Positions 12,318-23,187 of a DNA stretch of 64,000 nt are shown here, piece by piece (within the stretch, counting starts at the first letter, position 1; each line of letters begins with the position of its first letter). This DNA is from Pratylenchus scribneri. Taxonomy: Eukaryota > Nematoda > Chromadorea > Rhabditida > Pratylenchidae. The notes under the pieces were generated by a model. The model saw only the letters and a program-made list of their open reading frames with translations. It did not search any database and was not told the DNA's origin. The stretch is from the NCBI GenBank assembly GCA_030063045.1, contig JAQSEB010000050.1, positions 434,001-498,000 of the forward strand, in the 5' to 3' direction. The position numbers were made by a program, and so were the translations under genes.

Positions 12318-12496
12318 ATGAATCCAGCCATCATCTTCGTCCTGATCGCAATTGTCGGCGGCATTGCAGTGGCCTTCAAGCTTGGTATGTTTTTTTTTTA
12401 AACAATAATACATTCTTCACAAATAATTTTTCTAATTCAGGCTATCTGGAACCGGTCATCAAACAAGTCAAGGATGCCGTCGGTGGGGCCGAATGA
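12318..12496 (+). CDS. Small single-pass membrane protein, 40 residues
   Basis: Exons 12318-12384 and 12441-12496 (intron 56 bp, GTATGT to TTCAG) encode 40 residues. The N-terminus is hydrophobic (AIIFVLIAIVGGIAVAF), followed by a short amphipathic tail (KLGYLEPVIKQVKDAVGGAE). An AATAAA lies near 12701, about 205 bp after the stop. The first ATG of the frame is used; the open frame upstream has no ATG. Intron phase, consensus splice sites and the polyadenylation signal support a real gene. I do not recognise the family. Confidence 0.6.
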
Positions 12497-13489
12497 ACAG
12501 GATGCAATGGGAAGCAGTCAACAGCCGTGAATGGACATCGCCAGGAATGCAACACAAAGAAGAATGAAGATGTCAACTACTACCCTTCCTCTATTCAGCC
12601 CATTCTCCCTTCCACTTGTCTAATATTGTAACCCATCCATAATTGTGTTCCCATATCTTGTTTTGTTGTATTTTCCATATCCAATATGTATTTTGTCTGA
12701 ATAAAATATTATCTTCAATTTTTGTTTTCATTAGTGTCGAAAAATATTAACTTCAAAGTTTTATCTTTTGTTGATATCTGCTGATTATTAGCATTTTGGC
12801 CATAAATGCTGTCGTCGCTCGTCGGTCCCAGCTCTCGCTGCCGCTGCCTCGTGTTGTATATGACATCTTATCCTAATCCAAACCCACTTGTTTTGTTAAA
12901 GAGAGAAAGAGAGAGAGCTCGAGCTAAGATAGAAGATATAGATACATTACATACTTACTTTGTTTATAATTTATATAACATTAACATGACATGTAAGATC
13001 GACCGGAGCCGGATCCAACCGCCATCCGCCAACCCTCCAACCAAAACCAACCAACCTCCAATTGCGTTGCTTGCGCGTTCGCGTTGCGTTTGCGCTTTTC
13101 TTAATTGAAAAAGTCGTTTAAAACATCTCAATTAAAGCTTGTTCCTAAATTAACATTCATTATTAAATAAATTAAATGATGTTATGTTTGGAAAAGATTT
13201 TAGGTTTTCGAACACACTAAATTTCAAAAACAAACAAACATCTTTGATTTTGGTAAATTGCCGAAATCTGGCTAGCATCTACCTAAATTATCCAAGATTC
13301 AAGTTCTCAAGTCAAGAGCAAGATATCATTCCCACCTCATTCTCTCGCGTCATAATCATAAAGAACACATCATACATCTCCGCAAAACGAAAATTACGAA
13401 AAATTAAAATTTTAGATAAACCAAGTTTAAATTCGACTTCAATCTCATTTAAAATATATTTTTGGAAAACAACAAACAAACCAATCAAA
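12497..13489. other. Spacer upstream of SmB gene
   Basis: Contains the 3' UTR of the small gene, then a locally GC-richer segment (about 12805-12850), a GA-rich run (12900-12930) and the C-rich block 13000-13100. This is presumably the promoter and 5' UTR of the SmB/OLA1 pair. No coding exon or snRNA gene was recognised. Confidence 0.45.
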
Positions 13490-14088
13490 ATGACGATCTC
13501 AAAGAACAACAAGATGATGCAGCATCTTAATTATAAGATGAAGATCATCGTCCAGGATAACCGCACTTTCATTGGCTACTTCAAGGGTTAGAATTCATTT
13601 TTAAAGAAATTTTAATGTAATATTTTTAGCCTTTGACAAACATATGAACGTCATATTGGCCGATTGTGAAGAGTTGCGTCGAATCAAACCAAAAGTGGGC
13701 AAGAAAACAACTGTGGAAGAAGAGAAGCGCATTCTGGGACTTGTACTTCTGCGTGGCGACAAAATCATCTCAATTTCGGTGGAAGGACCTCCGCAGCGCG
13801 AAGATTCCGGTGCTCAAATTCCACGTGCTGGCGGACTCGGAGGACCAGGACAAGCAAAAGGAGCCGGACGCGGAATGCCAATGGGCCCACCTCAAGGAAT
13901 GCCAATGGGCGTCCCACCAGGTTTGAGGATAATTTAATTCAAATTAAATTTATTTTTATCTTTTATTAGGTTTGCAAGGTCCAGTTCGTGGAATGGGCGG
14001 TCCCGGAATGGGTGGAGTGATGCAGCCAGGCTTTCCCGGAGGAATGCCTCCTCCCGGCGTACCAGGCGGAATGCCACCGAGATTCTGA
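13490..14088 (+). CDS. snr-2: Small nuclear ribonucleoprotein SmB/B'
   Basis: Exons 13490-13586, 13630-13920 and 13970-14088 encode 168 residues. The Sm fold is at residues 8-85: MQHLNYKMKIIVQDNRTFIG, then FKAFDKHMNVILADCEE (Sm1), and RILGLVLLRGDKIISISVEG (Sm2). The tail is rich in Gly, Pro and Met with PPG and GMPM repeats, as in SmB. It forms part of the heptameric Sm ring on U1, U2, U4 and U5 snRNAs. The start ATG is followed at once by the conserved Sm region. OLA1 begins 215 bp downstream on the same strand. Confidence 0.95.
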
Positions 14089-14303
14089 GAAAATTCAAGG
14101 AAGATGAAGAAATAATATTTGTTTTGTGACAATTTTCTGGATTGTTGTCCTTCTTTTGATCTATTTATTGGTTTTAAACGAATCCAATTTATTCATTGTA
14201 TCGATAAATTAAATTCAATGGCCCACACATTTACATATTTTGGTTATATAATTCCATTTATTTTAATCCAACAAAATATGAGGATAATTATTAGAATCAG
14301 AAT

Positions 14304-16471
14304 ATGCCACCGAAGAAGCAAGAAGAACAGCATCAACCACCAATACTTGGGCGTATTGGGACGAACCTTAAGGTTTGTAAATTGAATGACAATTCTAATA
14401 AATTGGTCCAAAAATTTTTCGGATAGCAGCTAACTCTAATCATATTTAATATTCTAAAATGGATCCATAATTAAATATAAAATTCGAAAACTGCATTTTA
14501 TAATATCCACTTTTTCTTGGTAAAAATCGGCACATTATCTTATCAAATAGGTAAAATAATGGCAGAACGCAAAATGGATAATTTATGCCAATTTAGCAAT
14601 ACCTAAAAATTTCAGAAAATAAAAACGAATACCATTAGCTATTAGCATAACCAAAAAATTTCAGCATTCAAAAATAAAAGTAAACTTGGATACCAAATCT
14701 TAAGGATTTCCGATTGACTGGGGAATGGGCGGTTAATAAAAAATATTTAATGATTTTCTTTTAAAGATGGGAATCCTGGGCCTTCCCAATGTCGGCAAAT
14801 CTACCTTTTTTAATGTTCTCACAAAATCGGAGGCCCAAGCCGAGAATTACCCATTCTGCACAATTGATCCGAATGAGGCACGTGTGGCCATCGAGGATAG
14901 CAGATTCGATTGGTTGGTGGAGCATTACAAACCGCTGAGCCGAGTTCCTGCCTATTTAAATGTTGTAGACATTGCCGGATTAGTCAAAGGTTTTTCCAAA
15001 ATATTTCAAAATATCCAAATCTTTTAATTTAGGTGCCTCCGAGGGCCAAGGTTTGGGCAATTCATTCCTCTCACATGTTGGCGCATGCGATGCTCTTTTC
15101 CATTTATGCCGAGCATTCGACGACACTGAAGTGACCCACGTAGAAGGTATTGTGGTTCTATTAAAATTTTATAATGGAAATTATTTTAATTGAAAAGACA
15201 GGTAACGCTAGCGCATTAGTGAACGTTTTTTCAAGGTTACTGACTATAGTTCAACTAGAAATATACAGAGAAAAATGATAACCAAGCCAGGAAAAAAATT
15301 ACTGTCCTCTGAGAGGGTTCGAACCCGAGACCTTTTGAAAAAAGATCCCCATTTGGATCAAAAATTTACCAAAATTTTTTGGGGTAAAATTTTAAATTTT
15401 TTTATCACATAAATGCTCTTTACTATCAAAATATTTTTACTAGGCGAAGTCGACCCCATCCGCGATTTGGAAATAATTTCAAGCGAACTTCGACTCAAGG
15501 ACATTGCATATTTGCAAGGAGCGCTGGACAAAGTCGAAAAATTGGCAATTCGAGCCGGCGACAAAACCAAGCGGCTGGAATATGACACATTGGTGAAGGT
15601 GAAAGAATTGTTGGAGAGCAAATTTGTTCGTCAACATGAATGGAATGAAAAGGAAGTGGAAATTCTCAATAAAGTTTGTTATTACGAATAAATTCGTCTC
15701 ACTCATGGAAAATTTTAATTAATTTTTAGCATCTTTTTTTGACTGCCAAGCCCATTGTTTACCTGGTCAATCTTTCCCAAATGGATTTTATCAAGAAAAA
15801 GAACAAATGGTTGCCCAAAATCAAGGCATGGATTGATGAAAAGGATCCAGGGGCGGTTAGAGAAATTGAAAATTTGTCCAAATGAATTATTTTTTAAGGT
15901 TCTCATCCCATTTTCTGGCGCATTCGAATTGAAAGTTGTGGAAATGGAACCAGCGAACAGAGCGGAATATTTCAAAGACGTCGGTGCAATAAGTGCCTTA
16001 GACAAAATAATTAAAACAGGTCTCCCCTATTATTTCACAATATATTCAACAGGCTATATTAACAATTTTAGGTTACAAAGCCCTTTGCTTGGAATATTTT
16101 TTCACGTGAGTTCAGTCAACAATTGAATGTAAATTTTAATTGTATTTTTAAGGGCTGGGAAAGATGAAGTTCGGGCATGGACCATTCAAAAGGGAACAAA
16201 AGCACCGCAAGCAGCCGGAAGAATCCACACTGACTTTGAGAAAGGTTTTATCATGGCCGAAGTGATGAAAGTTGCGGATTTAATGGAATTGGGCAACGAA
16301 AATGCGGTAAAAGGAGCCGGAAAATATAGACAACAGGGGAGGTCAGCTTTAAGAGATTTAATTGGAATTAATCAAATATAAATATTCAGAAATTATGTTG
16401 TCGAAGATGGGGACGTCATTTTCTTCAAGTTCAATGCAGGCGCCGGATTAACAGCGGGCAAGAAAAAATAG
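14304..16471 (+). CDS. ola-1: Obg-like ATPase 1 (YchF family)
   Basis: Nine exons: 14304-14372, 14767-14989, 15033-15146, 15444-15673, 15730-15855, 15899-16019, 16072-16105, 16153-16341, 16390-16471. They encode 395 residues, close to the usual 396. The first exon (MPPKK, then LGRIGTNLK) splices to the P-loop GLPNVGKST. Switch II is [31 protein letters not shown] replaces the classical NKxD, as expected for this ATP-preferring family. The C-terminal TGS-type domain includes [20 protein letters not shown] and ends GKKK. It is a cytosolic translation- and stress-related ATPase. The gene lies 215 bp behind SmB, suggesting shared transcription. Intron 15147-15443 contains a SINE-like copy. Confidence 0.96.
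15238..15350 (-). repeat. tRNA-like SINE, family B copy (minus)
   Basis: The minus strand reads GGTCTCGGGTTCGAACCC, then TCTCAGAGGACAGTAATTTT and a tail ending near ATTTCTAG. The B-box core GGTTCGAA and the tail match copies at 19.5, 42.4 and 53.3 kb. It lies in an OLA1 intron. Confidence 0.65.
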
Positions 16472-16945
16472 AGGAATTTGACATAAATTTATGGAATAAA
16501 TCGATATGCTTTTCCCAAATGCTCATTTCCAAATTAAATTGTTTGATTATTTTTTATTGTTTTCTCTATTTGCTGTATTTAAATTCATAAAATTGGTTAA
16601 AGTTTGAATTCCAACAAATGTAAAAAGATCATGATCAATGATGAATGGTTAATAAAATGCCATTTAATATAAAAATTTATTTGGATTCAAGTCATGGAAA
16701 ATAAAATTGTGGCAATCCTTCGGAATTGCGGTCCCGAAGAAAAATATACCTTACCTTCGTAAAAATTTTCTAAAATAGCTTTCCTTTACATTTTCTTTGA
16801 AAAAAGGTTGACAATATCTTACCAGAAAGTTTCTTGAGACCGCAATTTTGAAAGATCCAAAATGGAAGAATGTCATGTTTTTATTTAAGTTTGATCAGAC
16901 TGACCGAAGACCTTAACTCATTTTAATTGGACTGAACCCCACACA
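16472..16945. other. Spacer between OLA1 and the Sp-family gene
   Basis: AT-rich 3' UTR of OLA1 followed by the presumed promoter of the zinc-finger gene. Nothing else was recognised. Confidence 0.5.
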
Positions 16946-19900
16946 ATGGATTTGAACCAATATCGCAGTGAACCGGCTTGGCAGACTCCAACATATTATA
17001 ATCAGCAAATTCAAAGTCCAACAATGTTCGTGGAACCGGAAATTAATTGTCTTGATCGGTTACCTATCTTCAGGTTTGTGTCATTTTGAAATAATACAAA
17101 AATATAAAAAAATTTTTTGGTCATGTGATCAGTCGCTTTTATGTCTATTTGCTGCCCTTTACGCGTCATATATTTTAGTTATTTCTGGGGGTTTATTATT
17201 ATTATTACTGCCCCGATTAATGTCAATTCTTAATTCCCACCTCTCTCCCCTTTATCAATACGCCACCTCTTCTCTTCATCATCCACCCAGCAGGAAAGGG
17301 GAGTGAATCCGCCTTTCCATTTCCCCCGAGGTGAGAGCCACGCCTTGCTCTCCTTTTTGTTCCCGCAGACCTTCTCTACAACAGGTCCACCCAAAATTCC
17401 TACTCTCATCAAAACCTCTATATCCAAAATCACTACTCTTAAAACAAAAGACCTACAGAGAAAATTTTTGAAATTTTCTAGCAAAATCCTTAAATCTAGC
17501 CTAATAAAGCCCACTTCCGAGCCTTTAAAGCCTAAATTTGATCCTAATTTTTCTATAGAGATTTTGGGTTGACCAACCCTCTCTTCGTCATCCACCGAGA
17601 GTGAGGCCCTCTTTCCCATTTCCCCCAAGGTGAGGAACCACGCCTTGTTCTCCTTTTATTCTCAAATACCTTCTCTCACCATTTTCAAATGTTTTGTTGG
17701 TGGCTCTACCACATCGATTGGACCCACTTGGGAATCCCGCCCAACCTCCTCACAACTCCCTTCCACTTTCATCTTTTCTTCCTTCCTCCCTCTGACTTCT
17801 CGGTTGGGAAAAGGGGGCGGTTGCTGGGGCGTTTCCCCCTCCTCTTCCCTTTTCATCATCAGCATTCATCTTTCATCATACACATTTGTGAAGAGGAAGA
17901 ATGAATGTGAGAAACAAATGTGTCTAGGGAGTGAGCACAGAAAGCCACACCCCCATATTGCCATCATCTCTTCCATTTCTCTTCATCCCCACTGGCCATC
18001 GCCGAAGATAAATCTCTCTTCCGCCCTTCTGCCATTCGGACGAGAATGTCTTCTTCTCTTCCATATCCAAAGTGTCTCCCAGTTTTGGCTTTCTTTTTCC
18101 CTTGAAGAAAGCCTTGGGAATTGCCCTTATTTTCCGCCATTATTTTCCGAAAGGGAAGAGAATGGTGCGGCCATCCATCCTCCCAAAGCACAATTTATTT
18201 TCATCCTCCTATTCATCCATTCTGCTGCTGTGCTTGGGCGTGTTTAACCCTCCATTTTCGCCTAAAAACGAGAATTTTTAGTCGGAGTCCGCCCCAAAAC
18301 CCTCCCTCCTTTTCCTCGTCATCTTCACAATCTACATCCAAAAAGTCCGCCCTTCCCGTTCCCAATTCCTGCTGTGAAGCATTCTCGGCACGCCTACTGC
18401 TCTCGAATGGAATGTGGCGAAATAATGCTCAAAATGCCCTCATTCAATGGAATGTGTTCCTACTCCCTAGATAGGGCTGCTGCCAAAAATAGGCGGAGAA
18501 TTTGAATTTGCCATCACCGCCCCCATCCTCTTCCTATCAGCTCCTCCCATTTTAATTTTCATTTTCCCTATGATTTTGTACCACGATATTCTAACATCCG
18601 AAGTTTACTACTTACGATAAAAATGGAATCACAAATTATATATGGGAAGCTTTAAAATTATTCTAAAAATTCACCCCAAAATCCTAATAGGAAAACTTAT
18701 TAGCCTTTTGGCTCAAGGAATTTTGGTGTTTTATGGTTTTGGATTGACTCCTTTTACTATATTGAAAAGTGGGGAGACCGTGATTATGATTTATATTCTT
18801 TTTTTGAGGAACATTATTCTATAAAATGTAACCTTTGGTCGAATAAAAATAAACAAAAAAAAAAGCAACATTGCAAAGTGACAGCGCGTGTGGCCTTCTA
18901 CACTTTCCCTTTCCGTCTCCCCACCATATTTATTTTTGGGTCGTTGGCTAATTTTTTTGGTCAATAATTAATTTAAAAGTCCATTTTATTAAAATTTTGA
19001 CATTTAAGTTTCATTATATTCCAATACAAATACAAATTAATTTTAGGAACAAACAAACTGAAAAAATGCCATCCAAACCCAAACAAAAAGCCGCCCAAAC
19101 TCAACAACAACAAATAAACATAAACAACAATCCGCCGGCGGTCTTCACCAATTATTCATCGACCACTTCAAAGTCATCCACAGCAGGGACGGTGGCAACC
19201 GATGCATCCACTTCATCAACTTCAACAATTCAATTTGGCACCGTTCCATTGGCCAATCAACAAACGCAACAACCACAAAGGAAACCACAACAAATGGTTC
19301 AGGTCAGCAATTTGGGTAGAATCAAATAAAAATATCTAATCATTTATATAAATTTTCATAAGAATTGGGGGTACATTGCATTTATCATCATTGCTTTAAC
19401 CCGCGTTTATTAAAAATTAAGTACAAAATAGTTCCTTAGATTAGGCCTGAGTTTTAAAGTCGATAAAGAAAATTTCACCAAAAATATTTGGCTTGATGGT
19501 TTAACTCCTTGATTTTGCCACATGTAGGTCACGGGTTCGAATCCGCTCAGAGGATGATAATTTTTTCGAACTTGTTTACACACTTTTTAATATTTTTTGT
19601 ACATTCTACTTTGCATTTCTAGATGAAATACAATAAAAAAAAAACTACCAAACCAATAAATATTGTTCGGGTATAATTTTTAATAAATTGCAGGTTTTGG
19701 TTCCGACCGCTCTTCCTACACAAATGTTGGGCGGCACTGCCACAGGCCAGGGACCTCAGCAAATAATTCTCTTCCAACCGTCCGCTGCTCCCCTTCCCAC
19801 CAATACTCAATCCATTGCTCAGCAGCGCACTACAACTGGCCTCGCCACTTCGACGACATCTTCACCGAATGCAGCTACGGCGACTTCGACAGCTCCGATC

Positions 19901-22688
19901 GCAATTCCAATCCAAACAACGGCCACAATGGGCGGCCATCAATTTGTATTCCTTTCGGCTGCACCAACTAACAAGGCTGGTGGCACCACTGCTGCCGTAG
20001 GAGGAGTTGGACAACAACAACAGCAGGTTAGCCGAAAATTTAATATTTAAATAATTATCATCAAATTAAATCTGATACATATAAAAATTTTTATCAACAT
20101 CTAAAAATGCAATAATTAAGCAAAAAACCCAAATATAAAATTTGTTTTTTTGCAGATCCAATTCATTCCGGTTGTACAAGCAATTGCCACACCAGGTGCC
20201 GCCAACACATCCGGCACAGGCCAGCCTCAATTGTTTCAAATGGCAATGGCCGGTGGATCGACTGGCAGTCAACCAATCCAATTCCAAACGCTCGATGGGA
20301 AAATTATCACTGGGACAAGCGGTGCCTTCTTCGCTCCAATGGCCGCAACAACGACTGCAGCCGCAACCATCTCGGCTGGTGGACAGCAACAACGACAGGT
20401 TGGTTGATTCTTGATTCAATTATATATTTAATTAATTATTTCTTTTATTTTTTGGGTAATTTAAATTATATTTTAAATTTAAATTTTTTACTCTTTCATA
20501 ATAATGGTGGCATAAAAAATTATTTTCCCGTATAGGGATTCGAACCATCCTATCAGTTAAGGCAAATTATTTTCCCATTTTTAACATCAAACAGTCAATG
20601 TAAAATAAATTAACCTACCATTTATCATATTTTTTTTCTAGATTCCACAAGTGAAGTCGATCAAAAGAGAACCGGCATCAAATGTGGTGAAAAAAGTGAA
20701 ATCGGAGGCGGCCGAAGAACACCATCAAAATCAACCTCGCCCACAACCGCAACGGCCATCAGCACCAACGCCCCAGCAACAACTATCGTCAATCCCGCAA
20801 CAGCAATCGACGCCGACACCTCGATCGCAACAGAGAATCACACTTGGTAAATAAAATAAAAATTTAATCAAAAAAGACCACATTTTAAATTCAATTTTTC
20901 TTTTCAGGCAGCCTCTCATTTCAGCAAGATCCAAATGACCCACAAAAATGGATAATCACAAATGACAGTGGTGGCGGTCTATCCTCATCGGGCATCGGTG
21001 GGACCACAAACAAATTATCCGAGGCGACGAAGGCGGCCATGGGTAAAAAACAAAAAGGGACGCAACAAAAGCAACAACAGCAATCCTTCACTCCGTTGAG
21101 TCGTCCAGCAACCGCCCAATTAACTGCCAACAAAAATGCAACAAAAAATGTGGCGATGGTGAAAAAGCTGGAATCGGCAGCGGATGTTGGCACAGTTCGA
21201 CCAGAAGGATCCTCATCACCGAATAGCGAGCAAAGTGAAAAGAGGATGGATCCAACATTGTCAACTAAACGGATTGCATGCGATTGTCCAAATTGCAAAA
21301 ATGGGGTGCCAAAAAGGTTGGTTGCTTTTGCTTTTTTGATCCATGTCCATGATAAAATTAATTCAACATTAATATTTTTTTCATAAATTTCACATTTCAA
21401 CGATGCCTTCTCATCAGATCAAAATTATTGATTCTTCTGTTTCTGATTTGCGATTGTAATTGTAATTCTGATTTGCGATTGTAATTGTAATTATTTGCGA
21501 TTGTAATTGTAATTCTGATTTGCGATTGTAATTGTAATTCTGATTTGCGATTGTAATTGTAATTCTGATTTGCGATTGTAATTGTAATTCTGATTTGCGA
21601 TTGTAATTGTAATTCTGATTTGCGATTGTAATTGTAATTCTGATTTGCGATTGTAATTGTAATTCTGATTTGCGATTGTAATTGTAATTCTGATTTGCGA
21701 TTGTAATTGTAATTCTGATTTGCGATTGTAATTGTAATTCTGATTTGCGGTTGTAATTGTAATTCTGATTTGCTATTGTAATTGTAATTCTGATTTGCGA
21801 TTGTAATTGTAATTCTGATTTGCGATTGTAATTGTAATTCTGATTTGCGGTTGTAATTGTAATTCTGATTTGCGATTGTAATTCTGATTTGTAATTGTAA
21901 TTGTAATTCTGATTTGCGATTGTAATTGTAATTCTGATTTGCGATTGTAATTCTGATTTGTAATTGTAATTGTAATTCTGATTTGCGATTGTAATTGTAA
22001 TTCTGATTTATAATTGTAAAATTGAATTCTAAATTCTAATTACGAATTTTTGTTCTAATATTTAGTTTTAATTTCTAAATTCACAATTTTTTCAGTGCTT
22101 TGGAAAGAGGTCGCCAACATATCTGCCATATTTGTGCAAAAACTTATGGGAAAACGTCGCATCTTCGTGCACATTTACGCGGTCATGAAGGGTAATAACA
22201 TTTTAACTAAAATTCATTCATTTAATTTGTTAATTTTTAGAAACAAGCCATTTGCCTGCGGTTTGTGGAATTTGGATAATATTATTTTTAACCATTCATT
22301 TTTTCAAGATTGGCCAAATTGTCCACGGCGATTCACTCGAAGCGACGAATTGCAAAGACATAGGCGAACTCATACTGGCGAAAAACGATTCAATTGCGAA
22401 CAATGTGGTCAGTTTTGGAAAATTATTTGTAAATTAATAATTTAATAAATTTTAATTCTAATTAATTAATTGTATATATTTCTTTCACTAAATATTTAAT
22501 TCCCCTTCATATTTACAGGCAAACGTTTCATGCGCTCCGACCATTTGACCAAACATGTTCGAACCCACATTGGTATCACACAACGTTCCACGCCGGTTCG
22601 TGCTGAAATAGTTGGCAATTTGGTTTTGGAAATGAATGAAAGTGGAAGGCCGCCCTCAAAGTCGATGAAATTGGAACAAATTGGATGA
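16946..22688 (+). CDS. Sp-family C2H2 zinc-finger transcription factor
   Basis: Ten exons: 16946-17073, 19047-19302, 19694-20026, 20156-20398, 20642-20846, 20908-21316, 22096-22191, 22241-22260, 22309-22407, 22519-22688. They encode 652 residues. The long N-terminal part is Gln/Thr/Ser/Ala-rich with strings such as [10 protein letters not shown] and [10 protein letters not shown], like Sp glutamine-rich activation domains. A Buttonhead box follows (CDCPNCKNG). Three C-terminal fingers follow: [20 protein letters not shown], then [20 protein letters not shown], then [20 protein letters not shown]. The KTSHLRA/RSDELQR/RSDHLTK contacts predict GC-box binding. Finger 2 is pieced together from a 20-bp exon. 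Closest in type to nematode SPTF proteins. Intron 1 (about 2 kb) has an internal duplication; the intron before the fingers holds a minisatellite. Confidence 0.9.
17285..17665 (+). repeat. Tandem duplication in Sp-gene intron 1
   Basis: The block at about 17285-17370 (CATCATCCAC, CCATTTCCCCCGAGGTGAG, CCACGCCTTGCTCTCCTTTT) recurs with changes at about 17585-17665 (CGTCATCCAC, CCATTTCCCCCAAGGTGAG, CCACGCCTTGTTCTCCTTTT). The period is roughly 290 bp. The surrounding 17.2-18.5 kb is CT-rich. Confidence 0.75.
19490..19622 (+). repeat. tRNA-like SINE, family B copy
   Basis: GGCTTGATGGTTTAACTCC resembles a pol III A box. GGTCACGGGTTCGAATCCGC carries the B-box core. CTCAGAGGATGATAATTTTT and a tail ending in TTTCTAG follow. 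It sits in an intron of the Sp-family gene. Confidence 0.65.
20525..20585 (-). repeat. Short tRNA-like fragment
   Basis: The minus strand reads TTGCCTTAACTGATAGGATG, then GGTTCGAATCCCTATACGGG. This is a decayed or truncated tRNA-like repeat with a B-box core, in an Sp-gene intron. Confidence 0.45.
21445..22016. repeat. 25-bp minisatellite array (reverse orientation) in Sp-gene intron
   Basis: About 22 copies of TTCTGATTTGCGATTGTAA plus TTGTAA, with variants TGCGGT, TGCTAT and shorter 19-bp units near 21.88 and 21.95 kb. It is the reverse complement of the 5.3-kb array and lies directly before the exon for the first zinc finger. Confidence 0.97.
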
Positions 22689-23187
22689 GTGTTGAAAGGA
22701 TGGAACGAGACAATTGAATTGCCATCAATTAATTATCATGACACAAATTATTATAAATTGCCTTTTTATGACATCTTTCTATACTCATTTTATAATATTC
22801 TCAATCAGATAAATTTTAAAATTGTTATGGATGGAAAACTTTAGGTTTTTTGATATGATAAATCAGCAAAACAACATGTTCCCACTAATTTTTAATTTGA
22901 TCTCTTCCATTTATTTAATTGACTACCAATTCCATTACTAAAAATTACAATTTTTATAGTATTAAATGCAAAGAAAATACAAATTTTGCATAACATTTAA
23001 CGTTTATGCATACAAAAATAGGAGAGGGAATGGTTGTGTTTGTGTGTATCCGAATCCGAATGAATCAATTTGAGGGGATTTGTTGGATAATTAGGGGAAT
23101 ATTTTGATTTGTGAGATCATTTTTCGGGGAGGAGGGGGGAAGAGTGCATCGAATCAGTCATCATCATTCGCCATCAGTGTTTTCTTT
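22689..23187. other. Convergent 3' region
   Basis: AT-rich tail-to-tail spacer between the Sp-family and synaptotagmin-like genes. No coding exon was recognised. Confidence 0.5.

Noticed and set aside
18690..18760. Possible U2 snRNA-like sequence (TTAGCCTTTTGGCTCAAGGA)
   Set aside because: Only a short stretch resembles the U2 5' end. The branch-site recognition region and Sm site are not recognisable, so it is not annotated.
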